From positions 62,001-126,000 of the forward strand of contig NZ_JAYXIH010000007.1 of NCBI RefSeq assembly GCF_036016755.1: a DNA stretch of 64,000 bases. The letters are read 5' to 3'. The notes under the pieces were generated by a model. It had not been told where the DNA came from, ran no database searches, and was given only the letters and a program-made list of their open reading frames with translations. Origin of the DNA: Aurantimonas coralicida_A. GTDB taxonomy: Bacteria; Pseudomonadota; Alphaproteobacteria; Rhizobiales; Rhizobiaceae. Position numbers and translations under genes: made by a program. Positions 9,023 to 18,646 of the stretch are shown piece after piece (positions within the stretch are counted from its first letter, which is position 1; every line of letters starts with the position of its first letter).

Positions 9023-9181
9023 ATGAGCATCGGTACTATCCTTCTCGTCATCCTCATTCTTCTCCTCATCGGCGCGCTGCCGTCGTGGGGTTACTCGCGC
9101 GGTTGGGGCTATGGCCCGTCGGGCATTCTCGGCCTGATCGTCGTCGTGATCCTGGTCCTGCTTTTGCTCGGACGGATCTGA
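9023..9181 (+). CDS. DUF3309 family micro-membrane protein
   Basis: A 52-residue protein made almost entirely of two hydrophobic segments (residues 5-20 and 36-50) around a Trp/Tyr/Gly-rich turn SWGYSRGWGYGPSG, which matches the DUF3309 family of tiny bacterial membrane proteins. Function unknown. The start is the ATG at 9023 (MSIGTILLV, the family's usual beginning), not an upstream in-frame codon. An EcfG-like promoter motif precedes it, so stress induction is plausible. It converges on the MFS gene. Confidence 0.85.
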   Translation: MSIGTILLVILILLLIGALPSWGYSRGWGYGPSGILGLIVVVILVLLLLGRI

Positions 9182-9208
9182 CGTCCATAGCCTGACTGGT
9201 CACGAATC

Positions 9209-10474
9209 TCAGGGGACCGGCTTCGTGCCGGTCCCCGTCCGTCGTTGCGTGTTGCCATGGTCGGCGCCGGCCATCAGAGCCGACATCGCGAGAATGACCA
9301 CCAATAGAGTCGACATCCCAAGGAACACGGCGGGAAAACCGAAGCGGTCCGCCAAGAACCCGATCGCGGCGGGCGCGATCAAGATGCCGGAATAACCAAA
9401 GGTCGTCGCGATCGCGATGCCGATGCCCGGCTTCAGCCCATCGATATTGCCGGCTGCCGAAAAGGCGATCGGCACGATGTTGGACAGGCCGACGCCCAGC
9501 AGGGCGAAACCGGCGAGGACGGCGGGAAGATTGCCCGCCGCGCCGATCAGCACCAGACCCGACACCGCGATGATGAGAGATAGGCGCACAGTCCCGACAG
9601 AGCCGATCCGGTTGCGAATCCTGTCGCCGGCGAAGCGGAACAGGGCCATCGTGGCCGAAAAAGCCGCGAAGCCGAACCCCGACGCGGCGATATCGACATT
9701 CAGATCCTGGCGCAGGTAGATCGCGCTCCAGTCGATCGCCGCGCCCTCCGGCACCATTGCGAACAACGAAAAAATACCGATCGCCAGGGCCGTGGCGAGA
9801 GCTGTGCGGTCCCGCCTCGCGGCCGCGATCAGGCCGGCCAGCCCAGCCGCCTTCTGATCGTCGTCGATCGGCGCGGCTTGCCTGTCTTCCAGCATGTGCC
9901 GCCATACGGGCCAGAGCATCGCGAGGGCAAAGCCGCCGACGAGGAGCGTGTGTCCGACCGGCCCGATCGCCGCGATGACGGCGCCGCCAGCGCCGGCTCC
10001 GACAAATCCGCCGATCGACCAGAAGCCATGAAAGGACGACATGATCGCCTTGCCGGCGCCACGCTCGATGGCGACGGCGTTGGCGTTCATCGCCACATCC
10101 ATACCGCCCAGCGTCATGCCGTAGAAGAAGATCGCCAGAGCGGCGAGGGGCACGGTCGGCGCCAGCGCCAGCAACGGCAGCGCGAATGCCAGCAGCATCT
10201 GCGTTATGAGCGCGGGTCGCCGCGAGCCGCCCTTGGCGATCGTCATGCCGATCAGCGGCATCGCGGTCATGGCGCCGAGCCCGAGCACCAGAACGAACAG
10301 GCCGAGCGTTGATTGGGAGATGGTGAGCCGGTCGGCCAGCACCGGAACCTGCGGCGCCCAACTGCCGAGGACAAAGCCGTTGACGAAAAAAGCGATGGCG
10401 GCGGCAGTGCGGGCCGACGGGTAGGCGCGCGCAAGTCCTGACGCGGTGGCCGTCGGTTCAGCGGGCAGAGACAT
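9209..10474 (-). CDS. Major facilitator superfamily transporter
   Basis: A 421-residue inner-membrane transporter with about 12 hydrophobic segments. The first half has the pattern FFVNGFVLGSWAPQVPVLADRLTISQSTLGLF, and ANAVAIERGAGKAIMSSFHGFWSIGGFVGA lies mid-protein. This resembles the fucose-permease-like / YbjJ-type group of MFS proteins. Substrate and direction cannot be told from sequence. The neighbour pyc, 80 bases upstream on the same strand, gives no clear functional link. Confidence 0.85.
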   Translation of the reverse strand: MSLPAEPTATASGLARAYPSARTAAAIAFFVNGFVLGSWAPQVPVLADRLTISQSTLGLFVLVLGLGAMTAMPLIGMTIAKGGSRRPALITQMLLAFALPLLALAPTVPLAALAIFFYGMTLGGMDVAMNANAVAIERGAGKAIMSSFHGFWSIGGFVGAGAGGAVIAAIGPVGHTLLVGGFALAMLWPVWRHMLEDRQAAPIDDDQKAAGLAGLIAAARRDRTALATALAIGIFSLFAMVPEGAAIDWSAIYLRQDLNVDIAASGFGFAAFSATMALFRFAGDRIRNRIGSVGTVRLSLIIAVSGLVLIGAAGNLPAVLAGFALLGVGLSNIVPIAFSAAGNIDGLKPGIGIAIATTFGYSGILIAPAAIGFLADRFGFPAVFLGMSTLLVVILAMSALMAGADHGNTQRRTGTGTKPVP

Positions 10475-10553
10475 CCACAGTTCCGTTTCGCTTCTGCCGA
10501 TCCTCGGCTATGGACGCCAGTCGCTCGCCGGTCGGCCCCGTTAAAGGCCTATG

Positions 10554-13500
10554 TCAGGCCGCGTAGACGACCAGCAGATCCTTGGCGTCGATCTGGGCGC
10601 CAGCGGTGACATGCACGGCTTCTACCGTGCCGTCCCGCTCGGCGTGCAGCGCGGTTTCCATCTTCATCGCCTCGATCGACAACAGAACGTCGCCGGCCTT
10701 GACCGCCTGGCCCGGCGCGACGGCCAGCGTCGAAACGACGCCTGGCATCGGCGCGCCGACATGATTGGCGTTGCCAATCTCGGCTTTCGGCCGGAGCGCT
10801 GCGCCAGACGCGCCGTGGGCGCGATCGGGCACCTTGACCCGCCGCGGCTGGCCATTGAGCTCGAAGAACACCGTCCGCATGCCCTTCTCGTCGGTCTCGC
10901 CGAAGCCGAGGCAGCGGATGACCAGGGTCTTGCCGCGCTCGATGTCGACGAGAACCTCCTCCTCTTGGTCCATGCCGTAGAAATAGGAGGGCGTCGGCAG
11001 CATCGAGACCGGGCCGTAGAGTTCCTGGATCGCGGCAAAATCAGCGAAGACCTTCGGATACATCAAATAGGAGGCGAATTCCGGGTCGCTCACCGGCCGC
11101 TCGAGCTTGGTCTCGATGGTGGCGCGCTCGGCATCGAGATCGGCCTCGCCGAGCAGCGAGCCGGGCCGCACGGTGATCGGCGTTTCGCCTTTCAGCACCT
11201 TCGCCTGGATATCCGCCGGCCAGCCGGACGGCGGCTGGCCGAGGTCGCCACGCATCATCGCCACTACCGAATCGGGGAAGGCGAGATCCTTGGCCGGATC
11301 CAGCACGTCGGCGACGGCGAGATCCTGACTGACCATCATCAGCGCCATGTCGCCGACGACCTTGGACGAGGGGGTCACCTTGACGATGTCACCGAACATC
11401 CGGTTCACGTCGGCATAGGTCTGGGCGACCTGGTGCCAGCGCGCCTCGAGGCCGAGCGAGCGGGCCTGCTCCTTCAGATTGGTGAACTGCCCGCCGGGCA
11501 TTTCATGCAAATAGACTTCGGAAGCGGGACCCTTCAGGTCGCTCTCGAAGGCCGCATACTGGGCCCGCACCGCTTCCCAGTAGAAGGAAATGCGCCGGAT
11601 CGCGTCCGCCGACAGGCCCGGATCGCGATCCGTCCCCTTCAACGCCTCGACGATGGAGCCGAGGCAGGGCTGCGAGGTGTTGCCGGAGAAGGCGTCCATC
11701 GCCGCGTCCACCGCATCGACGCCGGCCTCGATTGCGGCGAGCACGGTGGCCGCCGAAATGCCGGAGGTGTCGTGGGTGTGGAAATGGATCGGCAGGTCGG
11801 TTTCCTCGCGCAGCGTCTTGAACAGGACGCGCGCCGCGGCGGGCTTCAACAGTCCCGCCATGTCCTTGACGCCGAGGATGTGGGCGCCAGCTGCCTCCAT
11901 CTCCTTGGCGAGAGCGACATAGTATTTGAGGTCGTATTTGGACCGGTCCGGATCGAACAGGTCGCCGGTGTAGCAGATCGCGCCCTCACAGAGCTTGCCG
12001 GCCTCGCACACGGCATCCATCGAGACCCGCATGTTCTCGACCCAGTTGAGGCAGTCGAACACCCGGAAGAGATCGACGCCGCCCTTCGCCGCCTCGGCGA
12101 CGAAGCGCTTGACCACATTGTCGGGGTAATTGGTGTAGCCGACGCCGTTGGAGCCGCGCAGCAGCATCTGGAGAAGGATGTTCGGCGCCCTTTCGCGGAT
12201 CAGCGCGAGCCGCTCCCATGGATCTTCGGTGAGGAAGCGCATAGCCACGTCGAAAGTAGCGCCGCCCCAGCATTCGAGGCTGAGAAGCTGCGGCAGGGCG
12301 CGCGCATAGGCGTCGGCGATGGCGACGATGTCGTGGGTCCGGACGCGGGTCGCCAGCAGCGATTGCGGCCCGTCGCGCATCGTCGTGTCGGTGATCAGGA
12401 CCTGCGGCTCGGCGCGCATCCATTCGGCGAAGCCTACCGGGCCGAGGGCATCGAATTTCTGGCGGGTTCCATCGACGATCGGTGCGTTGAACAGCGGCGG
12501 CACCGGGGCGACCTGTCCTTCGACGGGACGGGGTCGGTGTTTCGTCTCCGGATGGCCGTTGACCGAGACGTCGGCGAGATAGGTCAGGAGCTTGGTGGCG
12601 CGGTCGCGACGCTTGACCTGGCTGAACAGCGCCGGCGTGTCGTCGATGAACTTGGTCGTGTAGGTGTTGTCGCGGAACTTCTCGTGGCCGATGATCGCCT
12701 CGAGAAAGGTCAGGTTCGTCGCCACGCCGCGAATGCGGAACTCGCGCAACGCCCGGTCCATGCGGGCGATCGCCTCCTGCGGCGTCGGCGCCCAAGCCGT
12801 CACCTTTTCCAGCAGCGGATCGTAAAAACGCGTGATGACGGCCCCCGAATAGGCGGTGCCGCCGTCGAGGCGGATGCCGAAGCCGGTCGCGCCGCGATAG
12901 GCGGTGATGCGGCCATAGTCGGGAATGAAGTTCTGCTCCGGATCCTCGGTGGTGATGCGGCACTGCAGCGCGTGACCGTTGAGCTTGATATCCTCCTGGC
13001 GCGGCACGCCCGATTCCGGCGTGCCGATCGCGGCGCCGTCGAGGATGTGGATCTGCGCCTTGACGATGTCGATGCCGGTCACCTCCTCGGTGACGGTGTG
13101 CTCGACCTGGACGCGCGGATTGACCTCGATGAAATAGAACGCGTCGGTGTCGGCATCCATCAGGAACTCGACCGTGCCGGCGCCGACATAGCTGGTGGCG
13201 TCGGCGAGTTGGCGGGCGTATCCGGCGATCTCGCGCCGCTGGGCGTCGTTCAGATACGGCGCGGGCGCGCGCTCGACGACCTTCTGGTTGCGGCGCTGGA
13301 TCGAGCAATCGCGCTCGAACAGATCGACAACGTTTCCGTGGGTATCGCCGAGAATCTGCACCTCGACATGACGGGCGCGCTCGACGAGTTTTTCGAGATA
13401 GACCTCGTCCTTGCCGAACGCCGTCATGGCCTCGCGCTTGCCCTCGATCACCTCGCGCTCAAGGTCCTTTTCGGCGCGGATCGCGCGCATGCCGCGCCCG

Positions 13501-14015
13501 CCGCCGCCCCAGGAAGCCTTGAGCATGACCGGGTAGCCGATTTCGGCGGCCATCTCGCGGACCTTGGCCATGTCGTCGGGCAGCGGCTGGGTCGCCGGCA
13601 CGACGGGCACGCCGACCTCGACCGCCAGATTGCGCGCGGCGACCTTGTTGCCGAGCCGGCGCATGGTGTCGGCGGTGGGGCCGATGAAGACGATGCCGGC
13701 CTCCTGGCAGGCATCGACGAATTCCGGACTTTCCGACAATAACCCGTAACCCGGATGGATGGCGTCGGCGCCGGACAACTTGGCGACGCGGATCACCTCC
13801 TCGATCGACAGATAGCTCTCGATCGGTCCCATATCCTTGGCCAGATGCGGGCCACGCCCGACCTGATAGCTCTCGTCCGCCTTGAAGCGGTGGAGCGCCA
13901 GCTTGTCCTCCTCCGCCCAGATCGCAACGGTTTTCAGGCCGAGTTCGTTGGCGGCACGAAAGACGCGGATGGCGATTTCGGATCGGTTGGCGACAAGGAT
14001 CTTGCGGATGGCCAA
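10554..14015 (-). CDS. pyc: Pyruvate carboxylase
   Basis: This 1153-residue biotin enzyme makes oxaloacetate from pyruvate, bicarbonate and ATP to refill the TCA cycle. Domains in order: biotin carboxylase (about 1-460; GGGGRGMR ATP loop, FIEVNPRVQVEHTVTEEVTG); carboxyltransferase (about 530-810; TTMRDGPQSLLATR, FRVFDCLNW, HFHTHDTSG metal site); the PYC allosteric/linker region; and the biotin carrier with EAMKMET, the biotinyl lysine being about residue 1118. Full length and intact. The very long opposite-strand reading frame here is a shadow caused by high GC at third positions. Confidence 0.97.
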   Translation of the reverse strand: MAIRKILVANRSEIAIRVFRAANELGLKTVAIWAEEDKLALHRFKADESYQVGRGPHLAKDMGPIESYLSIEEVIRVAKLSGADAIHPGYGLLSESPEFVDACQEAGIVFIGPTADTMRRLGNKVAARNLAVEVGVPVVPATQPLPDDMAKVREMAAEIGYPVMLKASWGGGGRGMRAIRAEKDLEREVIEGKREAMTAFGKDEVYLEKLVERARHVEVQILGDTHGNVVDLFERDCSIQRRNQKVVERAPAPYLNDAQRREIAGYARQLADATSYVGAGTVEFLMDADTDAFYFIEVNPRVQVEHTVTEEVTGIDIVKAQIHILDGAAIGTPESGVPRQEDIKLNGHALQCRITTEDPEQNFIPDYGRITAYRGATGFGIRLDGGTAYSGAVITRFYDPLLEKVTAWAPTPQEAIARMDRALREFRIRGVATNLTFLEAIIGHEKFRDNTYTTKFIDDTPALFSQVKRRDRATKLLTYLADVSVNGHPETKHRPRPVEGQVAPVPPLFNAPIVDGTRQKFDALGPVGFAEWMRAEPQVLITDTTMRDGPQSLLATRVRTHDIVAIADAYARALPQLLSLECWGGATFDVAMRFLTEDPWERLALIRERAPNILLQMLLRGSNGVGYTNYPDNVVKRFVAEAAKGGVDLFRVFDCLNWVENMRVSMDAVCEAGKLCEGAICYTGDLFDPDRSKYDLKYYVALAKEMEAAGAHILGVKDMAGLLKPAAARVLFKTLREETDLPIHFHTHDTSGISAATVLAAIEAGVDAVDAAMDAFSGNTSQPCLGSIVEALKGTDRDPGLSADAIRRISFYWEAVRAQYAAFESDLKGPASEVYLHEMPGGQFTNLKEQARSLGLEARWHQVAQTYADVNRMFGDIVKVTPSSKVVGDMALMMVSQDLAVADVLDPAKDLAFPDSVVAMMRGDLGQPPSGWPADIQAKVLKGETPITVRPGSLLGEADLDAERATIETKLERPVSDPEFASYLMYPKVFADFAAIQELYGPVSMLPTPSYFYGMDQEEEVLVDIERGKTLVIRCLGFGETDEKGMRTVFFELNGQPRRVKVPDRAHGASGAALRPKAEIGNANHVGAPMPGVVSTLAVAPGQAVKAGDVLLSIEAMKMETALHAERDGTVEAVHVTAGAQIDAKDLLVVYAA

Positions 14016-14126
14016 GGACTGCTCCTCCTACTAAAGTCGCGCGACTTATAATCGCTTTCGCCGATCGCTCAAGATTGCGGTGGCGCAGCGCGTTTCGCAA
14101 GTGCGAAGCGCCGCGATGCCCTCGTG

Positions 14127-15011
14127 TCAGCGGTTGCGAATCAGCGGAATGCGGCTCGGCCAGCCGAAGCGCTGCTCCTCGCGCACCAGGGTAAACAGGC
14201 CAGAGACGCCGACCAACGCCATGCCGGCCATCGCGAGCCCGTCCGGATATTCGCCGAAGAAGGTGGCGCCGATGACGGCGGCCCAGACGATCTGGCTGTA
14301 TTGGGTGGGGGCCACCCGGGCGGCGGGGGCGAGCCGGGTGGCGAAAACGATGAGCAGATGGCCCATGCCGGCGAACACGCCGCCGAGCAGGAGAACCGGC
14401 CACAGGGCGGGTCCGGGCGTTTCGAAATTCGGGATCATCAACACCCCATTGACGACGATCCCGGCGACGAGAACGGCGCCGATCAGGGTGATCCGCCGCT
14501 CGGACGGGCCGAGGACGCGCAGGATGATGACGGTCGCCGCGCCGCAGATCGCGACGAGGATGGCGGCGAAATGGCCGGGCAGGATTTCCCGGAAGCCGGG
14601 CCTGACGACGAGCAGGACCCCGATGAGGCCGCCGAAGACGGCGAGCCAGCGCCGCCAGCCGACCGGCTCTTTCAGCACCACCCGGGAAAACACCGTCACG
14701 AAGATCGGCAGGAGAAAGATCAGGGCGTAGGCCTCGGCCAGCGGCAGGGTGGTGAAGGCGATGACGCCGCCGATGCCGCCGAGCGTGCCGCTGAGCATCC
14801 GCAGCGCCAGCAGGCCGGGACGCTTGGGAACGAACACGTTGCCCCAATTGTCTTCCGGACGTTTGGTAAACAGCGCCGGCAGCAGCGCGAACAGCGAAAC
14901 GAAAAAGCCAATCTCGAAGATCGGCAGGTCGGAGCCAATCCACTTCAGGCTGGCGTCGGCGCCGGCAAAGGAAAAATAGGCGGCGAAGGCCAGGAGGATT
15001 CCGGCTTGCAT
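14127..15011 (-). CDS. EamA/DMT-family transporter
   Basis: A 294-residue membrane protein with ten hydrophobic helices in two EamA repeats. The first repeat holds KWIGSDLPIFEIGFFVSLFALLP and LPLAEAYALIFLLPIFVTVFSRVVLKEPVGWRRW; the second holds RLAPAARVAPTQYSQIVWAAVIGATFFGEYPD. The E-P and GE-P turns at the ends of helices are typical of drug/metabolite exporters. Substrate unknown. It is transcribed leftward from the spacer that also holds a candidate small RNA on the same strand. Confidence 0.88.
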   Translation of the reverse strand: MQAGILLAFAAYFSFAGADASLKWIGSDLPIFEIGFFVSLFALLPALFTKRPEDNWGNVFVPKRPGLLALRMLSGTLGGIGGVIAFTTLPLAEAYALIFLLPIFVTVFSRVVLKEPVGWRRWLAVFGGLIGVLLVVRPGFREILPGHFAAILVAICGAATVIILRVLGPSERRITLIGAVLVAGIVVNGVLMIPNFETPGPALWPVLLLGGVFAGMGHLLIVFATRLAPAARVAPTQYSQIVWAAVIGATFFGEYPDGLAMAGMALVGVSGLFTLVREEQRFGWPSRIPLIRNR

Positions 15012-15147
15012 GACTGACGATCCGAGAGGGCGGCGGGAGCCTGTCGCTATGCTAACCCCGTCTTATGACGCAACCGAATTCGCCCGCGTTCGGAACGCCG
15101 CCCAAATTTTTTCGCGGCCTGTGTCGCGATACCCACCTCCAGACGCG

Positions 15148-15222
15148 AAAAAAGGCAGCGAGGGGGAGCTGCCTTTTTCCGTCTGCATAGAGCGATCGAG
15201 GGGGGATGATCGCTTGGGGTGT
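15148..15222 (-). ncRNA. Candidate small RNA with two C-rich loops
   Basis: The 393-base spacer between the EamA and helicase genes holds two strong hairpins. Read on the minus strand, hairpin 1 (15214-15191) has a perfect stem AGCGATC/GATCGCT and loop ATCCCCCCTC. Hairpin 2 (15173-15154) has stem GGCAGC/GCTGCC and loop TCCCCCTC, followed by TTTTTT, i.e. a terminator. An orphan terminator between divergent genes implies a short transcript of about 75 bases. C-rich loops can pair with Shine-Dalgarno sequences, as in alphaproteobacterial cuckoo/alpha-r RNAs and the stress RNA GsrN. The 5' end is inferred from a promoter-like motif. Confidence 0.5.
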
Positions 15223-15228
15223 CTGAAT

Positions 15229-15253
15229 AATGCGGGGGCGTGAAAGAGGTTCC
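15229..15253 (-). promoter_or_regulatory. EcfG-like promoter for the candidate small RNA
   Basis: On the minus strand GGAAC (15253-15249), 16 bases, then CATT (15232-15229), one mismatch from GGAAC-N16-CGTT. The predicted start near 15222 lies 8 bases before hairpin 1. Spacing and position fit; use by the stress sigma factor is inferred. Confidence 0.4.
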
Positions 15254-15404
15254 AAAAAAAATCGCGCCAGGCCAAACTTTTTTTGCGCTCGCCCATCGCG
15301 AAGCCGGCGAGGCGGTTCATCGGTAGCCTCCGGGGTGGTCGAAGCCGCTGCGAATCAACGCAGAACCTTTTCCAAACGATGCGTGATCCCACATAGCGAT
15401 ACGC

Positions 15405-18400
15405 ATGGCTGAATTTCCCCCCGTCCAAGACACCGTCCGCTACGATGGGACCAATGTCACCGCCGTGCTCGGGCCGACCAACACCGGCAAGACGTTCCTG
15501 GCGATCGAACGGATGGTCGCCCATTCGTCCGGAACGATCGGCCTGCCGCTGCGGCTGTTGGCGCGCGAGGTCTATCAAAAGGTCTGCGACCGGGTGGGGC
15601 CGGCGGCGGTCTCGCTGATTACCGGCGAAGAGAAGATCAAGCCGCCGAACGCGCGCTATGCCGTCTGCACCGTCGAGGCGATGCCGCGCGCGCCGAATAC
15701 CGCGTTCGTCGCGATCGACGAGGTGCAACTGGCCGGCGACCTCGAACGCGGCCACGTCTTTACCGATCGCATCCTGCATGCGCGCGGGCGCGAGGAGACC
15801 CTGCTGCTCGGGGCGTCGACGATGCACGGCGTCTTGCAGCGCCTGTTGAAGGGCGCCCAGACGGTGACGCGGCCGCGCCTGTCGAACCTCGTCTATGCCG
15901 GTTCCAAGAAGATCACCCGCCTGCCGCGCCGCACCGCCATCGTGGCCTTCTCCGCCGACGAGGTCTACGCCATCGCCGAACTGATTCGCCGTCAGCGCGG
16001 CGGCGCGGCGGTGGTCCTCGGCGCGCTCAGCCCACGCACCCGCAACGCGCAGGTCGCGCTCTATCAGTCGGGCGACGTCGATTTTCTGGTCGCGACCGAC
16101 GCGATCGGCATGGGGCTGAACCTCGACGTCGATCACGTCGCTTTCGCCCAGGACTGGAAGTTCGACGGCTTCCAGTACCGCCAACTCACCGCCGCCGAAT
16201 TCGGCCAGATCGCCGGTCGCGCCGGCCGGCATCTGCGCGACGGGACCTTCGGCGTCACTGGCCGGGTCGATCCGCTGCCGGGCGAACTCGCCGAAGCGCT
16301 CGAAGCCCACGTGTTTCAGCCGGTGCGGGTGCTGCAGTGGCGCAGCCGAGACTTCGATTTCGCCTCCATCGCGGCGTTGAAGGACAGTCTCGACCGGCCG
16401 CCGCCCTGCCCGGAACTGACGAAATCCCTGCCCTCGGTCGATCAGCGGGCCCTGGAGTACCTGTCGCGCGATGCCAATGTCGCGGATCTCGCGCGGGGCC
16501 GGGAGCGGGTGGAGCTCCTCTGGGAAGCGTGCAAGCTTCCCGATTATCGCCGCATTGCTCCGGCGCAGCACGCCGAGATCATCGCCGCGATCTACGTCGA
16601 TCTCGCCGTCCGCGGCCATGTCGCCGAAGACTATATGGCAAGCCAGGTCAATCGTGCCGATCGCACCGACGGCGACATCGACACCCTGTCCCAGCGCATC
16701 GCCGAAATCCGGACATGGACCTATATTTCACACCGCCCGGAATGGTTGGCCGATCCGACACACTGGCAGGAAAAGACACGCGCCATCGAAGACCGTCTTT
16801 CCGATGCGCTTCACGATAGGTTGACGAAACGCTTCGTAGACCGCAGGACAAGCGTCTTGATGAAGCGGCTGAGAGAGAACGCGTTCATGGAAGCTGAGAT
16901 CAGCGGCGACGGCACGGTCGTGGTCGAGGGCCACACTGTCGGGGAGCTGCAGGGGTTCAGGTTCACGCTTGACGGCAAGGCCGAGGGCCAGGACGGCAAG
17001 GCGGTGCGCGCGGCCTCGCAAAAAGCCTTGGCTGGTGAGTTTGAAAAGCGGGCCGAGCGCTTTGCCAACGCGCCGAACGGCGACATCGCGCTGGGCTCCG
17101 ACGGATTGATCCGCTGGCTCGGCGCGCCGGTGGCGAGCCTTGCCGCGAGCGACGACCCGCTGAAGCCGAAAGTCGTCCTGTTCGCCGACGAACAACTGAG
17201 CGGTCCGGAGCGGGACAAGGTCGCGGCGCGGGCCGAGCGCTCCGTCACCTATCAAGTCTCGACGGTGCTGAAGCCGCTGGTCGACCTGAAATCGGCCGAG
17301 GGTCTGGAGGGGACCGCGAAGGGGCTCGCCTTTCGCCTGTCCGAGAATCTCGGCATGGTGCAACGCCGCGACGTCGCCGAGGAAGTCCGTTCGCTCGATC
17401 AGGACGCGCGGGCAGCGCTGCGGCGCTGCGGCGTGCGCTTCGGCGCTTATCACATCTTCATCCCGGCGCTGATCAAGCCGGCGCCGGCGGCCTTGCTGAC
17501 GCTGCTGTGGGCGGTGAACAAGGATGGACGCGAGCGGCCCGGCTATGGCGAGGTCACGCATCTATTGGCGACCGGCCGGACGTCGGCGGTCGCCGATCCG
17601 GCTATCGATCCGGTGTTCTTCGGCCTTGCCGGCTATCGGCTGCTCGGCCGCCGGGCGGTGCGGGTCGACATTCTGGAACGCCTCGCCGATCTGATCCGGC
17701 CGGCCCTGGCCTGGAAGCCGGGAACGGGAAAACGCCCCGAGGGTGGTTATAACGGCGCGCAATTCCTGGTGACGCCGGCGATGATGTCGATTCTCGGCGC
17801 CACCGCCGAGGACATGGAAGAGGTGCTCAAGGGCCTCGGCTACCGCCCCGATGGCATCGAGGCGGGCACGGTCGAAGCCGAGATCCAGCGTCTCGACGCC
17901 GAGATCAAAGCCGCCGAAGCGGCAAGCCGGGCCGAAGCCGAGCGCAAGGCGGCGGAGGCCGTCGCGACGCTCGAAACGCCGCAGCCGCAGGACGAATCCG
18001 GCGACGCCCCGGCCACGAGCGAAGCAGCGGGCGAACCGGCGGAGGAGCAACCGCCCGCCGAATCGAGCGATGGTTCCACCGCCGAGACGGTTGTGCCGGT
18101 AATGGCGGTTGCTTCCGAGGAAGTCGCCGAGGGAGAGCCTGCCGCCAGCATGGCCGACCCGGCTGCAGCGACCGACGACACATTTGGCGCGACAAGTTCG
18201 GTGGAGTCGCCCGTGGCGGAAACGGCGCCGGACGAAACGGTGGTTGGCGAGCCGGCCTCCGAGTCCGATGGCGAGCCGGCCGCGCCGAAGCTCGTGCAGG
18301 TCTGGCGGCCGCAGCGGGCCGGCGGGCGGGCGGGCCATCGCCAGGGTCAGCGTGGCAAGGGCCGCGAGACCGGCGGCGGGGCGACCGCCCCGGAGCGCGG

Positions 18401-18629
18401 CAAGGGCGACCAGAAAAGCGACGGCGGAACCGAGAACGAGCGCCAGGCCAAGGGGCGGCCGAATCGTGACTGGAAGGAGCGCGGCGAGCGCAAGGAGGGT
18501 GGCGGTGGCCGCCGCTTCGACAAGCCGCAGACCTCATACAACAAGCCGGTGCAGGCAAGGCCGCAGCGCGTCGACCCCGATTCGCCCTTCGCCAAGCTCG
18601 CGGCGCTCAAGGACAAGCTTGGCAAATAG
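15405..18629 (+). CDS. Suv3-like ATP-dependent RNA helicase
   Basis: A 1074-residue superfamily 2 helicase resembling the mitochondrial degradosome helicase SUV3, found in many alphaproteobacteria. Visible are Walker A GPTNTGKT (about residues 23-30), the box-II motif IDEVQ, SNLVYAG, VATDAIGMGLNLDVDHV and motif VI QIAGRAGR. A long helical middle follows. The tail (about 830-1074) is disordered: first Ala/Glu-rich, then Gly/Arg/Lys-rich (GGRAGHRQGQRGKGR), which would bind RNA. A role in RNA turnover or ribosome-linked RNA remodelling is inferred from the family. The S4-domain gene follows 17 bases later, so the two are probably co-transcribed. Confidence 0.9.
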   Translation: MAEFPPVQDTVRYDGTNVTAVLGPTNTGKTFLAIERMVAHSSGTIGLPLRLLAREVYQKVCDRVGPAAVSLITGEEKIKPPNARYAVCTVEAMPRAPNTAFVAIDEVQLAGDLERGHVFTDRILHARGREETLLLGASTMHGVLQRLLKGAQTVTRPRLSNLVYAGSKKITRLPRRTAIVAFSADEVYAIAELIRRQRGGAAVVLGALSPRTRNAQVALYQSGDVDFLVATDAIGMGLNLDVDHVAFAQDWKFDGFQYRQLTAAEFGQIAGRAGRHLRDGTFGVTGRVDPLPGELAEALEAHVFQPVRVLQWRSRDFDFASIAALKDSLDRPPPCPELTKSLPSVDQRALEYLSRDANVADLARGRERVELLWEACKLPDYRRIAPAQHAEIIAAIYVDLAVRGHVAEDYMASQVNRADRTDGDIDTLSQRIAEIRTWTYISHRPEWLADPTHWQEKTRAIEDRLSDALHDRLTKRFVDRRTSVLMKRLRENAFMEAEISGDGTVVVEGHTVGELQGFRFTLDGKAEGQDGKAVRAASQKALAGEFEKRAERFANAPNGDIALGSDGLIRWLGAPVASLAASDDPLKPKVVLFADEQLSGPERDKVAARAERSVTYQVSTVLKPLVDLKSAEGLEGTAKGLAFRLSENLGMVQRRDVAEEVRSLDQDARAALRRCGVRFGAYHIFIPALIKPAPAALLTLLWAVNKDGRERPGYGEVTHLLATGRTSAVADPAIDPVFFGLAGYRLLGRRAVRVDILERLADLIRPALAWKPGTGKRPEGGYNGAQFLVTPAMMSILGATAEDMEEVLKGLGYRPDGIEAGTVEAEIQRLDAEIKAAEAASRAEAERKAAEAVATLETPQPQDESGDAPATSEAAGEPAEEQPPAESSDGSTAETVVPVMAVASEEVAEGEPAASMADPAAATDDTFGATSSVESPVAETAPDETVVGEPASESDGEPAAPKLVQVWRPQRAGGRAGHRQGQRGKGRETGGGATAPERGKGDQKSDGGTENERQAKGRPNRDWKERGERKEGGGGRRFDKPQTSYNKPVQARPQRVDPDSPFAKLAALKDKLGK

Positions 18630-18646
18630 TCCCGAAAGCGGTTCCG

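Noticed and set aside
10551..13742. A 1063-codon open frame on the plus strand
   Set aside because: It is antisense to pyruvate carboxylase, Asp/Arg/Gly/Leu-biased as GC-rich shadows are, and has no domain motif or ribosome site.
15063..16619. Minus-strand frame of 518 codons across the spacer and the helicase gene
   Set aside because: Antisense to the helicase Walker region; its C-terminal part would run through the two small-RNA hairpins.
17840..18558. Several long minus-strand frames opposite the helicase C-terminal tail
   Set aside because: They arise from the repetitive Ala/Glu/Arg/Gly codons of the disordered tail and have no start signals.
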